Shown here: positions 38,067 through 48,511 of the stretch, in pieces | Layout: each line of letters begins with the position of its first letter | Numbering within the stretch: the stretch's first letter is position 1 | Source of the DNA: Lysinibacillus xylanilyticus | GTDB lineage: Bacteria; Bacillota; Bacilli; Bacillales_A; Planococcaceae | DNA length: 64,000 bases | Assembly (NCBI RefSeq): GCF_001183605.1 | Contig: NZ_LFXJ01000011.1 | Span: forward strand, 15,607-79,606 | Direction: 5' to 3' | The notes under the pieces: model-generated | Database searches by the model: none | What the model was told of the DNA's origin: nothing | The model's input: only the letters and a program-made list of their open reading frames with translations | Program-made: the position numbers and the translations under genes

Positions 38067-38753
38067 ATGAAAACCTTTTTTCTTTTATTTCTAGGAATGA
38101 TTTATTTATTACTAGCAAAGTCAGTCGAAACGGCTATATTTAGTAACGTATATTTTTTAATTGGTATAGGACTATTAATAGCAGGAATTATTCGATTTAT
38201 TAAAGAACAATATATCTATAACAATAGATTAAATGAAATGAAAGAGGCAAGTGAGGAGGAGCTTATGGCTATCCCTCATACGCATTGCATCATCTCAAAT
38301 GATTGTTTAAATGCTTTATTACTAAATGAACCTACAAATACGCTTTTCCTCGTAAGTAGGGAAGATCTAGAAGAAGATTTGATTAAAAAAGAAATCTCAT
38401 TCAATAAAATATATGAAGTTGCTATAGTAGAGGACGAAATGTTTATTGCTAGGACTAGCAATAGTTTAATAAGTGGTTCATTACTTGGTGAAGATCTGGA
38501 TATAGAAGAAGAGGAATGTGATGAAGAGGATCCTGAGTATAACACTGTGTCTCAATTGAAGTTGAAAATTGTAGCTGATAACTTATCTGATCCTATTCTA
38601 GAATATGTTTTTCTGGATAACGGTGAGCCTATATCAAGAGAAGAGGATGAATATCAAGAAGCGCTAGAGTTATGTGAGGAATGGTTTCAGAAGATCAGTG
38701 TGATTATAAAACGGTATGAGCTTGAAAGGGTACCAATTAGACAGTGGCAATAA
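38067..38753 (+). CDS. Unknown two-helix membrane-anchored acidic protein
   Basis: A 228-residue protein with two hydrophobic segments within the first 45 residues (FFLLFLGMIYLLLAKS and VYFLIGIGLLIAGII), then a cytoplasmic part rich in Glu/Asp (DLDIEEEECDEEDPEY). I do not recognise a domain. GAGGGTGGG before the ATG fits the start. It follows the chemoreceptor by 90 bases and has its own terminator. No sign of broken reading frame. Confidence 0.75.
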   Translation: MKTFFLLFLGMIYLLLAKSVETAIFSNVYFLIGIGLLIAGIIRFIKEQYIYNNRLNEMKEASEEELMAIPHTHCIISNDCLNALLLNEPTNTLFLVSREDLEEDLIKKEISFNKIYEVAIVEDEMFIARTSNSLISGSLLGEDLDIEEEECDEEDPEYNTVSQLKLKIVADNLSDPILEYVFLDNGEPISREEDEYQEALELCEEWFQKISVIIKRYELERVPIRQWQ

Positions 38754-38769
38754 AATAATATGAAGTAAA

Positions 38770-38807
38770 GAAAGCTATCTCGAACAAAATGTCGAGATAG
38801 CTTTTTA
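38770..38807 (+). terminator. Terminator after the acidic membrane protein gene
   Basis: AAAGCTATCTCG / CGAGATAGCTTTTT stem with an AT-rich loop; it also has A-runs for the reverse strand. Confidence 0.85.
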
Positions 38808-38976
38808 ACTTCTAGGATAATTCTAGAGTGACGAGGTGTCGCCTCAAAGTGCTCGAGTGAGCTAGAAAAGTAATCCGGTATCACCACGAAGTACTCGGGG
38901 TACCAAAGAAATCTCCGTTAGAGACCCAAAACGTTTACGTTCTTCAAACTACTGTATATTAAGAATCATTCGTACT

Positions 38977-40671
38977 TTAAATTTTAAATTGCTGTAATTG
39001 GATATTTAGCTCTTCAGCCATACCAGCGAGTTGATTTGCACTCCTTGAAATTTCCTCCATAGTAGCGGCAGTTTCCTCTACAGTTGCTGTTGTTTGTTCT
39101 ACACCAGCTGCAGACTCTTGAGAAATAGAAGCCATTTCATCAACAGAGACATTGATAGACTCGGAATTTTGAGCAACTTTATTTAAATTTCCTGAAATGG
39201 TATTTATGTTAAGAATCATTTCTTCAACGGCTCCTGAAATTTGGTCAAATGTTTCATTTGTTTGATTTAGTTGGGCGGTTCCTCTTTTTACTTCCTCATA
39301 GCCGGATTGCAGAGCGGTTGTTACATTGCTAGTTTCACCTTGAATACGGTTGACGATTGTCGAAATATCAGTGACAGAGAATTGTACTTGTTCTGCAAGC
39401 TTACGAACTTCATCGGCTACAACTGCAAAACCTTTGCCATGTTCTCCTGCACGAGCTGCTTCGATGGCAGCGTTTAAAGCAAGTAAATTTGTTTGATTTG
39501 AAATATCATCAATGACAGAAACAAGCTTGGAAATTTCAGCAGACTGCACATTTAAGCCTTCAACTTTTTTCACTGAATCTAACACAATCTCGTTAATAGT
39601 TGTCATTTGTTGTGTTGATTGTATCATTAAGTCTTTGCCTGTTGTTGTTAGTTCTTGTACATGACTTGAATGTACTTTTAATTCAATGCCTTCCTGTGTT
39701 GTTTCATGAATACTACGCTGGAAAGAAGCCATTGTTTCGGCTAAATCACCTGCTGTAGAGGCTTGTGTTTCTGTGCCAGAGGCTAGCTCCTGCATAGTCA
39801 CGGTAATTTGTTCTGTACCTGATTGCACTTCATTAGAAGATTGGGCCAGCTCTTCACTACCAGCTGCTACTGTTTCAGAAACAGTATGGATTGAGCTAAT
39901 CGTTTGCTTTAATTTTTCATTCATTTCATTGGCGGAAAGCATTAATTGACCAATCTCATCACGATGAGTTATTGGAAGTAGTTCATGTTGCAAATTACCA
40001 TCCGCTAATTCGCTCATGCGCTTTGTGACAATCGTAATAGGATTAGAAATATTTCTAGCAGTGACAATGGCAATTAGGACACCTGCGATTGTCAATACTA
40101 TGCTAACGATCAGTCCGACTGATTTATTGTTTAAACTTGTTGATACTACGTCATCTCCCACCTTAGTAATGGAATCTGAACGTTTATCGGCCAATTCTTC
40201 ATATCCATCAAGAACTTCGGTTACGAGATTATTCATAGCTGTTAAATTTTTTAATGCTAAATTTCTATTACCTTTTTTATAAACATCGAATACTTCGGTA
40301 TTTACGCGATTGCTCCATGTACGTGCCATTTCTACTAGGGCCGCACGCTCAGGCGTATTTTCGTATTTCTCTACAATACTAACACTTTCCTCAGCAATTT
40401 GACGATACTCATTAAAAAGTTCTATGTATTTCTCTTCACCAGATACAACATAACTTAAAGCTGCAGAGAGACGAACGCTCATAGACATTGCTAAATTTTT
40501 ATTTGCGGTTAAGACAAGTAAATCTTCTTTCACTAAACTTTCTGCCTGTTTTTCCATCTTATTATTAGAAATGTAGGTATAGGTTGTAAAACAAACAACT
40601 AATACTAATAAAAGAATAAATGCACTTAATATACGAGCTTTAAGTGTTTTAAACTGAAAAATACCTTTCAT
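38977..40671 (-). CDS. Methyl-accepting chemotaxis protein with 4HB sensor
   Basis: A 564-residue chemoreceptor on the reverse strand. Membrane helix near residues 13-33, an all-helical extracellular sensor (about 35-185) of the four-helix-bundle 4HB_MCP type, a second helix ([20 protein letters not shown]), HAMP ([18 protein letters not shown]), and a signalling domain with the conserved tip ([20 protein letters not shown]). It differs in sensor type from the receptor at 36235, so the two detect different signals. The cytoplasmic end is Gln- and Glu-rich with likely methylation sites. Confidence 0.93.
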   Translation of the reverse strand: MKGIFQFKTLKARILSAFILLLVLVVCFTTYTYISNNKMEKQAESLVKEDLLVLTANKNLAMSMSVRLSAALSYVVSGEEKYIELFNEYRQIAEESVSIVEKYENTPERAALVEMARTWSNRVNTEVFDVYKKGNRNLALKNLTAMNNLVTEVLDGYEELADKRSDSITKVGDDVVSTSLNNKSVGLIVSIVLTIAGVLIAIVTARNISNPITIVTKRMSELADGNLQHELLPITHRDEIGQLMLSANEMNEKLKQTISSIHTVSETVAAGSEELAQSSNEVQSGTEQITVTMQELASGTETQASTAGDLAETMASFQRSIHETTQEGIELKVHSSHVQELTTTGKDLMIQSTQQMTTINEIVLDSVKKVEGLNVQSAEISKLVSVIDDISNQTNLLALNAAIEAARAGEHGKGFAVVADEVRKLAEQVQFSVTDISTIVNRIQGETSNVTTALQSGYEEVKRGTAQLNQTNETFDQISGAVEEMILNINTISGNLNKVAQNSESINVSVDEMASISQESAAGVEQTTATVEETAATMEEISRSANQLAGMAEELNIQLQQFKI

Positions 40672-41014
40672 CTTTTCCCACCCTTTTATTGTTCATTTTC
40701 AATGTAGAACTGTAAAAAAATCGAAATAATAATTGTTATAGTACAAATATATTCTATAACTAATTAGATTTATACATAAGCCCTTTTAATGGAAAAATTT
40801 AAAAATGGTTTTTTAGTACAATAACAAATCCTGTTATGAATGATAGATAGTTAAATATATACGTCTAAATTGAAATTCTGATGTTTTTTTAATGCCTTTA
40901 TGTATTTATACCTAACTGATGAGCTTCTATAAAGTTGCTCCTATTATTATCCATATTTTAGTGTGGATGGTATAATTGTTCCAAAAAATAATGCGATTAT
41001 AGGAGGGATATGGG
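40672..41014. other. Divergent intergenic region, nothing specific recognised
   Basis: About 340 AT-rich bases between divergently transcribed genes; promoters for both should be here, but I see no confident -35/-10 pair, operator or repeat copy. Confidence 0.4.
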
Positions 41015-41896
41015 ATGAACAAATGGTTCAAAATAATAGGCTTCGTGATATTTGTGAGCTTTATTGGTAATACTTCAGCAAATGCGGCTTCTTCTACGTC
41101 TCTTTTTGTCAACGGTCAAGCTGAGTATGACTTTATTACGGTTGAAGGACGAACAATGGTTAAATTAAGGTCTCTGAGCGACCCGTCATGGCCTGTGCTC
41201 GCTTATGATCCTAAGACCGGTGTCGTCACGATTCAAAATAAAGATAAGAGTAAGAAAGTGCAGCTTGTGGCGGGAAGAAAAACAGCAACAGTTAATGGGA
41301 AGGCGATAAAATTAGACGCTGCAGTAGTAAACAAAAACGGTAGTACTTATGTGCCGATTCGTTTCATTAGCGAGACACTTGGCGGTTATGTCTATTACAA
41401 TAACAAAGATAAACGGGTTATTGTCCGTACGCCTGCGGGTCAGGAAGAATACGAGACACTGATGCACGGGGATCTCACGAAGGCGCGTCATATTGCGCTC
41501 GGACTAGAAAAACTCACAGAGGAAGCGCCACCTCTTCATGCTGGAGAAGGGTATAATTACTTCTATTACACGTTTCCAGAAGGAGAAGCATTGCGTTTCA
41601 CGCTAAATTTCGCCGGCTATAGCGATGCTTATTATGAAGTTAATAATGAAGGTCTGGCAGTCATTAAATGGCAGAAGGATGATGTGGCTAAACGAGAGTG
41701 GGGAGCGAAACCAACCTTTAAAAGCTATGTTTATTTCTTGGACGAGTATATGCATGGCTTATTCACTTATGGAATTGTAGACGCTCAGGGCAAAGATACG
41801 GAGCTGGGAAAATTCAGTCAGGAAAATTGCAACAACAACGATTGCAACAAACTAGTCCTAAAAATTGAAGGGGAGAATCGGACAGATCAGCGGTAG
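41015..41896 (+). CDS. Secreted protein with copper-amine-oxidase N-terminal-like (stalk) domain
   Basis: A 293-residue exported protein. Signal peptide with the cleavage motif SANAAS around residues 21-27, then a Cu_amine_oxidN1-like domain (LFVNGQAEYDF, MVKLRSLS, KTATVNGKAIKLDAAVV, STYVPIRFISETLGG), which is a cell-surface stalk fold, not an oxidase. The C-terminal 140 residues contain aromatic-rich strands and a unique cysteine pair (NCNNNDC). GGAGGGA before the ATG. Probably wall associated; function unknown. Codon use is richer in C and G than its neighbours, for instance GGCGGTTATGTC, which may indicate transfer. Confidence 0.75.
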   Translation: MNKWFKIIGFVIFVSFIGNTSANAASSTSLFVNGQAEYDFITVEGRTMVKLRSLSDPSWPVLAYDPKTGVVTIQNKDKSKKVQLVAGRKTATVNGKAIKLDAAVVNKNGSTYVPIRFISETLGGYVYYNNKDKRVIVRTPAGQEEYETLMHGDLTKARHIALGLEKLTEEAPPLHAGEGYNYFYYTFPEGEALRFTLNFAGYSDAYYEVNNEGLAVIKWQKDDVAKREWGAKPTFKSYVYFLDEYMHGLFTYGIVDAQGKDTELGKFSQENCNNNDCNKLVLKIEGENRTDQR

Positions 41897-41971
41897 AAAG
41901 CTTGTGGTAGATTAGCGACTGAGCTCGGCTAAAAAACATAGAAGCTTTAGAAATTACCGGATATATGTAGC

Positions 41972-42017
41972 AAAAAAGAAGGATGGATAAAGTCAATTTT
42001 ATCTATCCTTCTTTTTT
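41972..42017. terminator. Terminator between convergent genes
   Basis: AAAAAAGAAGGAT.GATAAA / TTTATC.ATCCTTCTTTTTT; the A- and T-runs on both sides make it bidirectional. Confidence 0.88.
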
Positions 42018-42028
42018 GTGTGTAACAT

Positions 42029-43033
42029 TTAATTACTGTTTTGCTTTGCTTTTTTTGCTTGTCGTTCCCATTGTAGTAATGATGGGTATGGATCAAACGC
42101 CCATTCTGTACGTCCATTGAACTTATATATACCATAGTGAAGATGAGGCGGGAATTTTCCGGACGTCCCTTCTTTACCGTAGCCAGAGCTACCAACCGTA
42201 CCGAGAACAGTACCAGGTTCGACAAAGTCTCCAACTTTAATTTTCTTATTATAACTACCAAGATGGGCATAATAATGGTATGAGTTATGATTATCTCGAA
42301 TTCCTATACGCCAACCACCAAATTGGTTCCAGCCCTTTATTTCCACTACTCCATAGGAGGTAGAAAGTACTGGAGTACCATAGCTAGCGAAAATATCTGT
42401 GCCTTCATGAATACGGCGTCCACCCCAGCCCCTATTGGCACCCCATGTACTCCGATAACTGTAATCGTAATTAGTAGGAACGGGGAATGTGTGGGCATCG
42501 AGCTCAGTTGTTTTGAAATGACTATACATTTTGGAAATGGTGAAGATTTGATTTACAGCCTGTTCACTTCCGTAATACTCCCATAAAGCTAATTTAAAAT
42601 CCTCATCACTTGTTCCAAATTTACTTAAAAATGTAGCCATGGAGAAAATTATATCGACATCATCTTTTGGGCTGGCAACTCCGTCACCATTGCCATCTAG
42701 TCCCATCCCGCCAAAGTAACTAATTGTTTCTGGGCGAGTATCATCTCGTACAGGATTTAAAGCACCTGACCAATATTCATCAGAAAATTGAATGGCAACG
42801 ATACCATCTCGTTTCGGAATATCTTTACGAACAGATTGCAAATTTCGCTCATATTGGTCAATGGCTGCTAAGAAATGCCATGGGATAAGTAACTCGTCAA
42901 ATTGTACGTAATAAGCCATACGTTCCTGCACAATTTCTTCTTGGGTTGGTTCTTCTTTTGCTAAAGCAATAGTGGGGAGAGTAAAGCTCCATAAAAAAAT
43001 CCATGATAAAAGGAATATAAAATGGCGATTCAA
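42029..43033 (-). CDS. M23 family metallopeptidase (secreted)
   Basis: A 334-residue exported protein with a signal peptide ending near TIALAKE. A middle lytic-transglycosylase-like/YunA-type part (LDGNGDGVASPKDDVDIIFSMA) precedes the M23 endopeptidase domain. Zinc ligands are visible: HEGTD (first His and Asp), and HLHYG for the HxH motif. It probably cuts peptide bonds in peptidoglycan. The start sits after AAAGGAGG on the reverse strand. It is convergent with the stalk-domain gene. Confidence 0.9.
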   Translation of the reverse strand: MNRHFIFLLSWIFLWSFTLPTIALAKEEPTQEEIVQERMAYYVQFDELLIPWHFLAAIDQYERNLQSVRKDIPKRDGIVAIQFSDEYWSGALNPVRDDTRPETISYFGGMGLDGNGDGVASPKDDVDIIFSMATFLSKFGTSDEDFKLALWEYYGSEQAVNQIFTISKMYSHFKTTELDAHTFPVPTNYDYSYRSTWGANRGWGGRRIHEGTDIFASYGTPVLSTSYGVVEIKGWNQFGGWRIGIRDNHNSYHYYAHLGSYNKKIKVGDFVEPGTVLGTVGSSGYGKEGTSGKFPPHLHYGIYKFNGRTEWAFDPYPSLLQWERQAKKAKQNSN

Positions 43034-43149
43034 TAATGGACCTCCTTTCTAACGTTAGAATAACCGAATTTTTTATCTTCATTCAGCACTTTTTGTGGGA
43101 AAACAAAGCGGTAGAATTGAGCAATTTTTTGGAAAAACATCAGGTATAA

Positions 43150-43340
43150 CGAATAATGTTATCCTGTTGCTGCCGCTGCGCTTTCACACAAAAGACATCT
43201 GCCGCTGCCGCTTCGCTTTCGCGCAAAAAACATCTGTTGCTGCCGCTTCGCTTTCGCACAAAAGACATTTGCAGCCCAAGCGACTCATTGGACGCCACCA
43301 GCCGCAACGGAAATCAATCCTTTTACGGAGATGAGCCATA
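43150..43340. repeat. Composite repeat: three tandem modules plus family B end
   Basis: Three tandem modules of TGCTGCCGCTTCGCTTTCGC with ACAAAAGACATCTG-type spacers (43160-43270), then a family B end: CGCAACGGAAATCAATCC and GGAGATGAGCC. Two forward frames are open through this DNA and encode repeats such as FAQKTS and LSHKRH; I treat these as artefacts of the repeat. Confidence 0.75.
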
Positions 43341-43487
43341 AATTATTTTTTCGTTTAAACTTCAGTTATTTAGAGGAAAAAATTATAGGCAATAAGAAGA
43401 AACTTCGACAAAGAAAAAGTATTGGGTATCATAATGCCATTTCCTTCATACTATGTTATAAATCAAGCCCTGAATGGAGGGAAGGCT

Positions 43488-45383
43488 ATCAACATTTTAG
43501 ATAAAGTGAAAAGCTATCGCGAAGAAGAAAATAGGCTGAAGTGGGAAGGTACATTTGCAGATTACTTAAACATCATCAAGGAAAGACCTGAAGTTGCTCA
43601 AACAGCCCATTCACGCGTCTACAATATGGTAAAAAGTGCTGGTGTAGAGGAACGCGATGGGCAAAAAATGTATGAGTTTTTTGGGCAAGAAATTTTTGGG
43701 CTTGAAACAGCAATTGAAAGACTGGTGGAGGAATATTTCCATCCGGCAGCGCGAAGATTGGATGTTAGAAAACGTATTTTGTTATTAATGGGACCAGTTA
43801 GTGGTGGTAAATCAACAATAGTGACCTTGTTGAAACGCGGACTCGAAAAATTTTCGAGAACAGATGAAGGTGCAGTTTTCGCAATTAAGGGATGTCCAAT
43901 GCATGAGGATCCTTTACATTTAATTCCACATCATTTGCGTAATGAATTTTATGAGGAGTATGGTATACGAATTGAAGGAAGTTTATCGCCTTTAAATACG
44001 ATGCGTCTTGAAAAAGAGTACGATGGACGTATTGAGAATGTGATGATTGAACGTATTAGTTTTTCTGAAGACAAACGTGTGGGCATAGGAACATTTACGC
44101 CATCAGATCCAAAATCACAGGATATTGCCGATTTAACAGGTAGTATTGATTTCTCAACAATCGGAGAATTTGGTTCAGAGTCTGACCCTCGGGCTTATCG
44201 TTTTGACGGTGAGCTTAATAAGGCAAACAGAGGTATGATGGAGTTCCAAGAAATGTTAAAGCTTGATGAAAAATTCTTGTGGAATTTATTATCTTTAACG
44301 CAAGAAGGTAATTTTAAAGCAGGGCGATTTGCATTAATTAGTGCAGATGAGTTAATTGTTGCGCATACAAACGAAACAGAGTATCGTTCATTTATTTCAA
44401 ATAAAAAGAATGAGGCGTTACATTCACGTATTATTGTCATGCCAATTCCGTATAACTTAAAAGTGAGTCAGGAAGAATTGATTTACGAAAAAATGATTAA
44501 AGAAAGCGATATGGCACATGTTCATATTGCGCCACATGCATTGAAGGCCGCAGCAATCTTTTCGGTTCTAACAAGATTGGAAGTTCCGAAAAAACAAGGT
44601 GTGGATCTTATTAAAAAAATGCGACTGTACGACGGAGAAAATGTGGAGGGATTTAATTCCGTTGACTTAGAGGAGCTTAAAAAAGAGTATCCAAACGAAG
44701 GCATGAACGGTATTGATCCACGATATATTATTAATCGTATTTCTTCTGCGATTATCCGAAAAGAGGTACCATCTATTAATGCATTAGATGTTTTGCGTGC
44801 ACTAAAGGATGGGCTTGACCAGCATGCTTCCATTTCTCAGGAAGATCGAGAAAAATATATGAACTATATTGCGGTTGCTCGAAGAGAGTATGATGAAATT
44901 GCCAAAAATGAAGTGCAAAAAGCTTTCGTTTATTCGTATGAAGAGTCTGCAAAAACATTGATGAATAATTACCTCGATAATGTAGAGGCATTTTGTAATA
45001 AAAATAAAATTCTCGATCCATTAACTGGTGAGGAAATGAATCCTGATGAAAAATTAATGCGCTCTATAGAGGAGCAAATAGGCATTTCGGAAAATGCGAA
45101 AAAAGCATTCCGTGAGGAGATATTAATTCGTATTTCTGCTTATGCTCGAAAAGGTAAGCGTTTTGACTATAATTCTCATGAAAGATTACGAGAAGCAATA
45201 CAGAAGAAACTGTTTGCGGATCTTAAGGATGTCGTAAAAATTACAACATCCTCAAAAATGCCGGATGAATCACAGCTGAAGAAGATTAATGAGGTTGTAG
45301 CAAGACTTGTTGATGAGCATGGCTATAATACAACATCTGCTAATGAATTATTACAGTATGTAGGTAGTCTGTTGAATCGTTAG
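43488..45383 (+). CDS. prkA: PrkA serine protein kinase / AAA+ protein, apparent AUC start
   Basis: PrkA is a Ser kinase-AAA+ (YeaG-type) protein linked to sporulation and stationary phase. Walker A GPVSGGKST near residue 80, the conserved GCPMHEDPLHLIP, and a C-terminal PrkA domain are present. The reading frame aligns with the known N-terminus (M-D-I-L-...) only if translation begins at ATC 43488: the codons are ATC AAC ATT TTA. GGAGGG at 43476-43481 lies six bases before this ATC, ideal spacing. From here the protein has 631 residues, the length I recall for B. subtilis PrkA. The nearest in-frame ATG (43434) has no ribosome site and would add 18 residues. Either AUC is used or the annotated base is altered. 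Confidence 0.85.
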   Translation: MNILDKVKSYREEENRLKWEGTFADYLNIIKERPEVAQTAHSRVYNMVKSAGVEERDGQKMYEFFGQEIFGLETAIERLVEEYFHPAARRLDVRKRILLLMGPVSGGKSTIVTLLKRGLEKFSRTDEGAVFAIKGCPMHEDPLHLIPHHLRNEFYEEYGIRIEGSLSPLNTMRLEKEYDGRIENVMIERISFSEDKRVGIGTFTPSDPKSQDIADLTGSIDFSTIGEFGSESDPRAYRFDGELNKANRGMMEFQEMLKLDEKFLWNLLSLTQEGNFKAGRFALISADELIVAHTNETEYRSFISNKKNEALHSRIIVMPIPYNLKVSQEELIYEKMIKESDMAHVHIAPHALKAAAIFSVLTRLEVPKKQGVDLIKKMRLYDGENVEGFNSVDLEELKKEYPNEGMNGIDPRYIINRISSAIIRKEVPSINALDVLRALKDGLDQHASISQEDREKYMNYIAVARREYDEIAKNEVQKAFVYSYEESAKTLMNNYLDNVEAFCNKNKILDPLTGEEMNPDEKLMRSIEEQIGISENAKKAFREEILIRISAYARKGKRFDYNSHERLREAIQKKLFADLKDVVKITTSSKMPDESQLKKINEVVARLVDEHGYNTTSANELLQYVGSLLNR

Positions 45384-45433
45384 TGGCTTTGACCTATTCA
45401 GTGGAAACTATAAAACTATTGATAGGAATGAAT

Positions 45434-45465
45434 AGGAGTGTCCCATTTTAGGGCACTCCTTTTAT
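45434..45465 (+). terminator. Terminator after prkA
   Basis: AGGAGTG.CCC / GGG.CACTCCTTTT stem with a short T-rich loop. Its presence suggests that yhbH is transcribed separately or by readthrough. Confidence 0.75.
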
Positions 45466-45472
45466 CTTCATT

Positions 45473-45670
45473 TTAACTTCTTTCAGCAAATGTTTTAAGT
45501 ATCGAAAGCAAAGCGTCATCTACAATTTTTTTCTGTAGCGAAAGCAAAGCATCAGCTACAAATTTTTTATGTAACGTAAGTGAAACGGCAGGTACAATTA
45601 TTTTCTTTATCGAAAGCGTAGCGGCAGGTACAGAAGACTCCCACCTCTATAGGTGGTGAGATAGATACGG
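45473..45670. repeat. Family A repeat between prkA and yhbH
   Basis: Starts TTAACTTCTTTCAGCAAATG, then four imperfect tandem modules of the form CGAAAGCAAAGCRTCAGCTAC, and ends CCCACCTCTATAGGTGGTGAGAT, the same end seen inside the copies at 4396 and 51480. The modules are in the complementary orientation relative to the left end. Confidence 0.75.
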
Positions 45671-45747
45671 TTTTAATGTTAGTTCAAGAAAGCGAATCAC
45701 TAGCATAGTATAGAAAAAGCGAATTTGATAGATGGGTGAGGATAAAA

Positions 45748-46905
45748 ATGACTGAAAACGAAAATAAACGTTTTGCCATTTCTCAGGAAAATTGGTCCCT
45801 CCATCGTAAAGGGCACCAGGACCAGCAACGGCATATGGAAAAAGTAAAAGATGCTATTAAAAATAATTTACCCGATTTAGTTAGTGAAGAAAGTATTGTC
45901 ATGTCCAATGGTCGCGAGGTAATTAAAATACCTATTCGTTCACTTGATGAATATAAAATTCGATATAACTATGATAACTCCAAGCATGTTGGGCAAGGTC
46001 AAGGAGACAGTAATGTTGGTGATGTGGTTGCGCGTGATGCAAGCAGAGGCAATCAGGCTAATGGTAAAGGGAAAGAAGCTGGCGACAAGCCAGGTCAGGA
46101 TTATTATGAAGCTGAAGTAAGCATTGAAGAGGTTCAAAATGTGTTATTTAACGAGCTTGAGCTACCAAACCTACAGGAGAAAGAAAAGGCGGATATTAAG
46201 ACGGAAAAAATTGAGTTTAACGATATTCGTAAAAAAGGTTTAATGGGAAATGTCGATAAAAAGCGCACAATCCTCAATGCGTTAAAGCGTAATGCTATGA
46301 AAGGAAAGCCAGAAATTACGCCAATTCATAATGATGATCTGCGTTTTAAAACGTGGGATGAAGTTGAAAAACCTGAATCGAAGGCAGTGGTCCTTGCCAT
46401 GATGGATACAAGTGGCTCGATGGGTTCCTTCGAAAAATATTGTGCACGGAGCTTCTTCTTTTGGATGACAAAATTTTTGCGCTCCAAGTATGAAACGGTG
46501 GAAATTGAGTTTATTGCGCATCATACCGAGGCAAAAGTAGTGACAGAAGAGGAGTTTTTTACGAAGGGAGAAAGCGGTGGAACAATTTGTTCATCTGCTT
46601 ATATAAAGGCATTGGAATTAATTCGGGAAAAGTATAATCCCTCTCGCTATAATATTTATCCCGTACATTTTTCAGATGGTGAAAATATATCAATGGATAA
46701 TGAAAAGTGCTTGAAGCTAGTGGGAGAGTTAATGGATGTATCGAGCATGTTTGGCTATGGTGAAGTCAATCAACATAACCGCTTTTCTACACTTATGTAC
46801 ACATATAAAAAAATAGATGACCCTAAGTTTAGATATCATGTTTTGAGAAAAAAAGGCGATGTTTACGATGCTTTAAAGAGCTTTTTCAAAAAAAGTGAAT
46901 CTTAA
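45748..46905 (+). CDS. yhbH: YhbH/YeaH family sporulation protein (DUF444)
   Basis: A 385-residue DUF444 protein. The N-terminal half is basic and contains [10 protein letters not shown] and the DEYKIRY segment; the C-terminal half carries a von Willebrand A-like metal site (MMDTSGSMG). In B. subtilis YhbH affects spore resistance; in enterobacteria the homologue YeaH works with the kinase YeaG (PrkA) and YcgB (SpoVR). The same trio is seen here. ATG 45748 follows GGTGAGGA; the GTG at 45736 is part of that site. Confidence 0.92.
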   Translation: MTENENKRFAISQENWSLHRKGHQDQQRHMEKVKDAIKNNLPDLVSEESIVMSNGREVIKIPIRSLDEYKIRYNYDNSKHVGQGQGDSNVGDVVARDASRGNQANGKGKEAGDKPGQDYYEAEVSIEEVQNVLFNELELPNLQEKEKADIKTEKIEFNDIRKKGLMGNVDKKRTILNALKRNAMKGKPEITPIHNDDLRFKTWDEVEKPESKAVVLAMMDTSGSMGSFEKYCARSFFFWMTKFLRSKYETVEIEFIAHHTEAKVVTEEEFFTKGESGGTICSSAYIKALELIREKYNPSRYNIYPVHFSDGENISMDNEKCLKLVGELMDVSSMFGYGEVNQHNRFSTLMYTYKKIDDPKFRYHVLRKKGDVYDALKSFFKKSES

Positions 46906-46932
46906 ATCATGTTCCAAGGAGGGGACGGAAAA

Positions 46933-48336
46933 GTGGAGATGAATGAGCTTGAACGAGCGATTGATGAAATCACAGAAATTGCCTCAAGCTTTGGCTTAGA
47001 TTTCTTTCCAATGCGCTATGAAATTTGTCCGGCAGATATTATTTATACATTTGGCGCATATGGTATGCCTACTCGATTTTCACATTGGAGCTTCGGTAAA
47101 CAGTTTCACAAAATGAAGCTCCAATATGATTTAGGGCTAAGTCAAATCTATGAGCTAGTAATTAACTCAAACCCATGTTATGCATTTTTACTTGATACAA
47201 ATACGTTAACACAAAATAAATTGATTATTGCGCATGTATTGGCGCACTGCGATTTCTTTAAAAATAATGTACGCTTCTCCAATACTAGAAGAGATATGGT
47301 GGAGAGTATGACTGCAACAGCTGAAAGGATAGCTGGCTATGAAAGAGAATATGGGAAGGATGAGGTCGAACAGTTTTTAGATGCGGTTTTAGCGATTCAG
47401 GAGCATATCGATCCTTCCCTTTTACGACCAAAATTGTCTTGGAATTCGGAGGATGAATTTGAAAAGGATATTCCTCAAGCAAAATCACCGTATGATGATC
47501 TATGGCGTTTAGACGATAAGGAAAAAGAATATAAATCGGTAAGGCGAAAAATAAAGCAATTCCCGCCACAGCCAGAAAAAGATTTATTGCTATTTTTAGA
47601 GGAGCATAGTCGAGAGCTCGAGGACTGGCAGCGAGATATATTAACGATGATGCGGGAGGAAATGCTTTATTTTTGGCCACAATTAGAGACAAAAATTATG
47701 AATGAGGGATGGGCTTCCTTTTGGCATCAACGTATCATGCGTGAGCTTAAGCTAACGACAGCGGAAACAATTGAGTATGCGAAATTAAATGCAGGTGTTG
47801 TGCAGCCTTCAAAAACATCCATTAATCCTTATTACCTTGGTGTGAAAATATTTGAGGATATTGAAGAGCGCTTTAATCATCCAACGGAAGAGATGAGAAA
47901 GCTAGGTGCACAACCGAACTCTGGACGGGAGAAAATGTTTGAGGTTAGAGAGATAGAGTCGGATATATCCTTTATCCGTAACTATTTGACGAAGGATTTA
48001 GCAAAGCGAGAAGATCTTTATTTGTTCCAGAAAAAGGGCAATGAATACCGTATTACTGATAAGGAGCATGAAATGGTACGAGATCAGCTCGTATCGATGC
48101 GTGTAAACGGGGGATTCCCATATATCGTCGTAAAAAATGGAGATTACCTTCGTAACGGAGAGCTCTATTTAGTGCATGGCTATGAGGGAACGGAGCTCGA
48201 TCCACAATACTTAGAAAATGTTTTGCCATATATTTATCAGCTATGGGGTCGTCCTGTTCATCTAGAAACATATGTGGATGGAAAGCCAATGCTTTATTCC
48301 TATGATGGTACGAAAAATTATAAGCGCAATGTTTGA
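46933..48336 (+). CDS. spoVR: SpoVR stage V sporulation protein
   Basis: A 467-residue SpoVR family protein, involved in spore cortex formation in B. subtilis. Diagnostic pieces: [33 protein letters not shown] N-terminal block (only parts quoted: [15 protein letters not shown]), [13 protein letters not shown], and [15 protein letters not shown] choose GTG 46933 with AAGGAGGGG (46916-46924) eight bases before it; the frame also contains ATG 46909 (overlapping the ribosome site) and ATG 46939. It follows yhbH by 27 bases, so the two form an operon. Confidence 0.94.
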   Translation: MEMNELERAIDEITEIASSFGLDFFPMRYEICPADIIYTFGAYGMPTRFSHWSFGKQFHKMKLQYDLGLSQIYELVINSNPCYAFLLDTNTLTQNKLIIAHVLAHCDFFKNNVRFSNTRRDMVESMTATAERIAGYEREYGKDEVEQFLDAVLAIQEHIDPSLLRPKLSWNSEDEFEKDIPQAKSPYDDLWRLDDKEKEYKSVRRKIKQFPPQPEKDLLLFLEEHSRELEDWQRDILTMMREEMLYFWPQLETKIMNEGWASFWHQRIMRELKLTTAETIEYAKLNAGVVQPSKTSINPYYLGVKIFEDIEERFNHPTEEMRKLGAQPNSGREKMFEVREIESDISFIRNYLTKDLAKREDLYLFQKKGNEYRITDKEHEMVRDQLVSMRVNGGFPYIVVKNGDYLRNGELYLVHGYEGTELDPQYLENVLPYIYQLWGRPVHLETYVDGKPMLYSYDGTKNYKRNV

Positions 48337-48365
48337 GGTGTAATTCCTTTGTGGATAATTAAAAC

Positions 48366-48416
48366 AAAAACTTCTATCTGTTGGTATGAAATATTCCTGC
48401 AGATAGAAGTTTTTTA
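48366..48416 (+). terminator. Terminator after spoVR
   Basis: AAAAACTTCTATCTG / CAGATAGAAGTTTTTT stem, 15 bp, with an AT-rich loop. Confidence 0.85.
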
Positions 48417-48430
48417 CAGTCCCTAATAAA

Positions 48431-48505
48431 GGTTCATCGCCATCATGAGGAGTTGATTTCCGTTCCGACTAGGCGCCGCTTACCTAGGGCATCCGATGAG
48501 CCCAA
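48431..48505. repeat. Partial family B repeat
   Basis: TTCATCGCCATCATGAGG, then GTTGATTTCCGTTCCGACT and CGCCGC, and ATCCGATGAGCCC at the right. It matches the ends of family B with the centre missing. Confidence 0.55.
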
Positions 48506-48511
48506 TAAACT

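Noticed and set aside
43095..43341. Two forward frames with peptide repeats (FAQKTS-like, LSHKRH)
   Set aside because: They arise from tandem repeat modules; both frames and both strands are open to a similar extent and no ribosome site is present.
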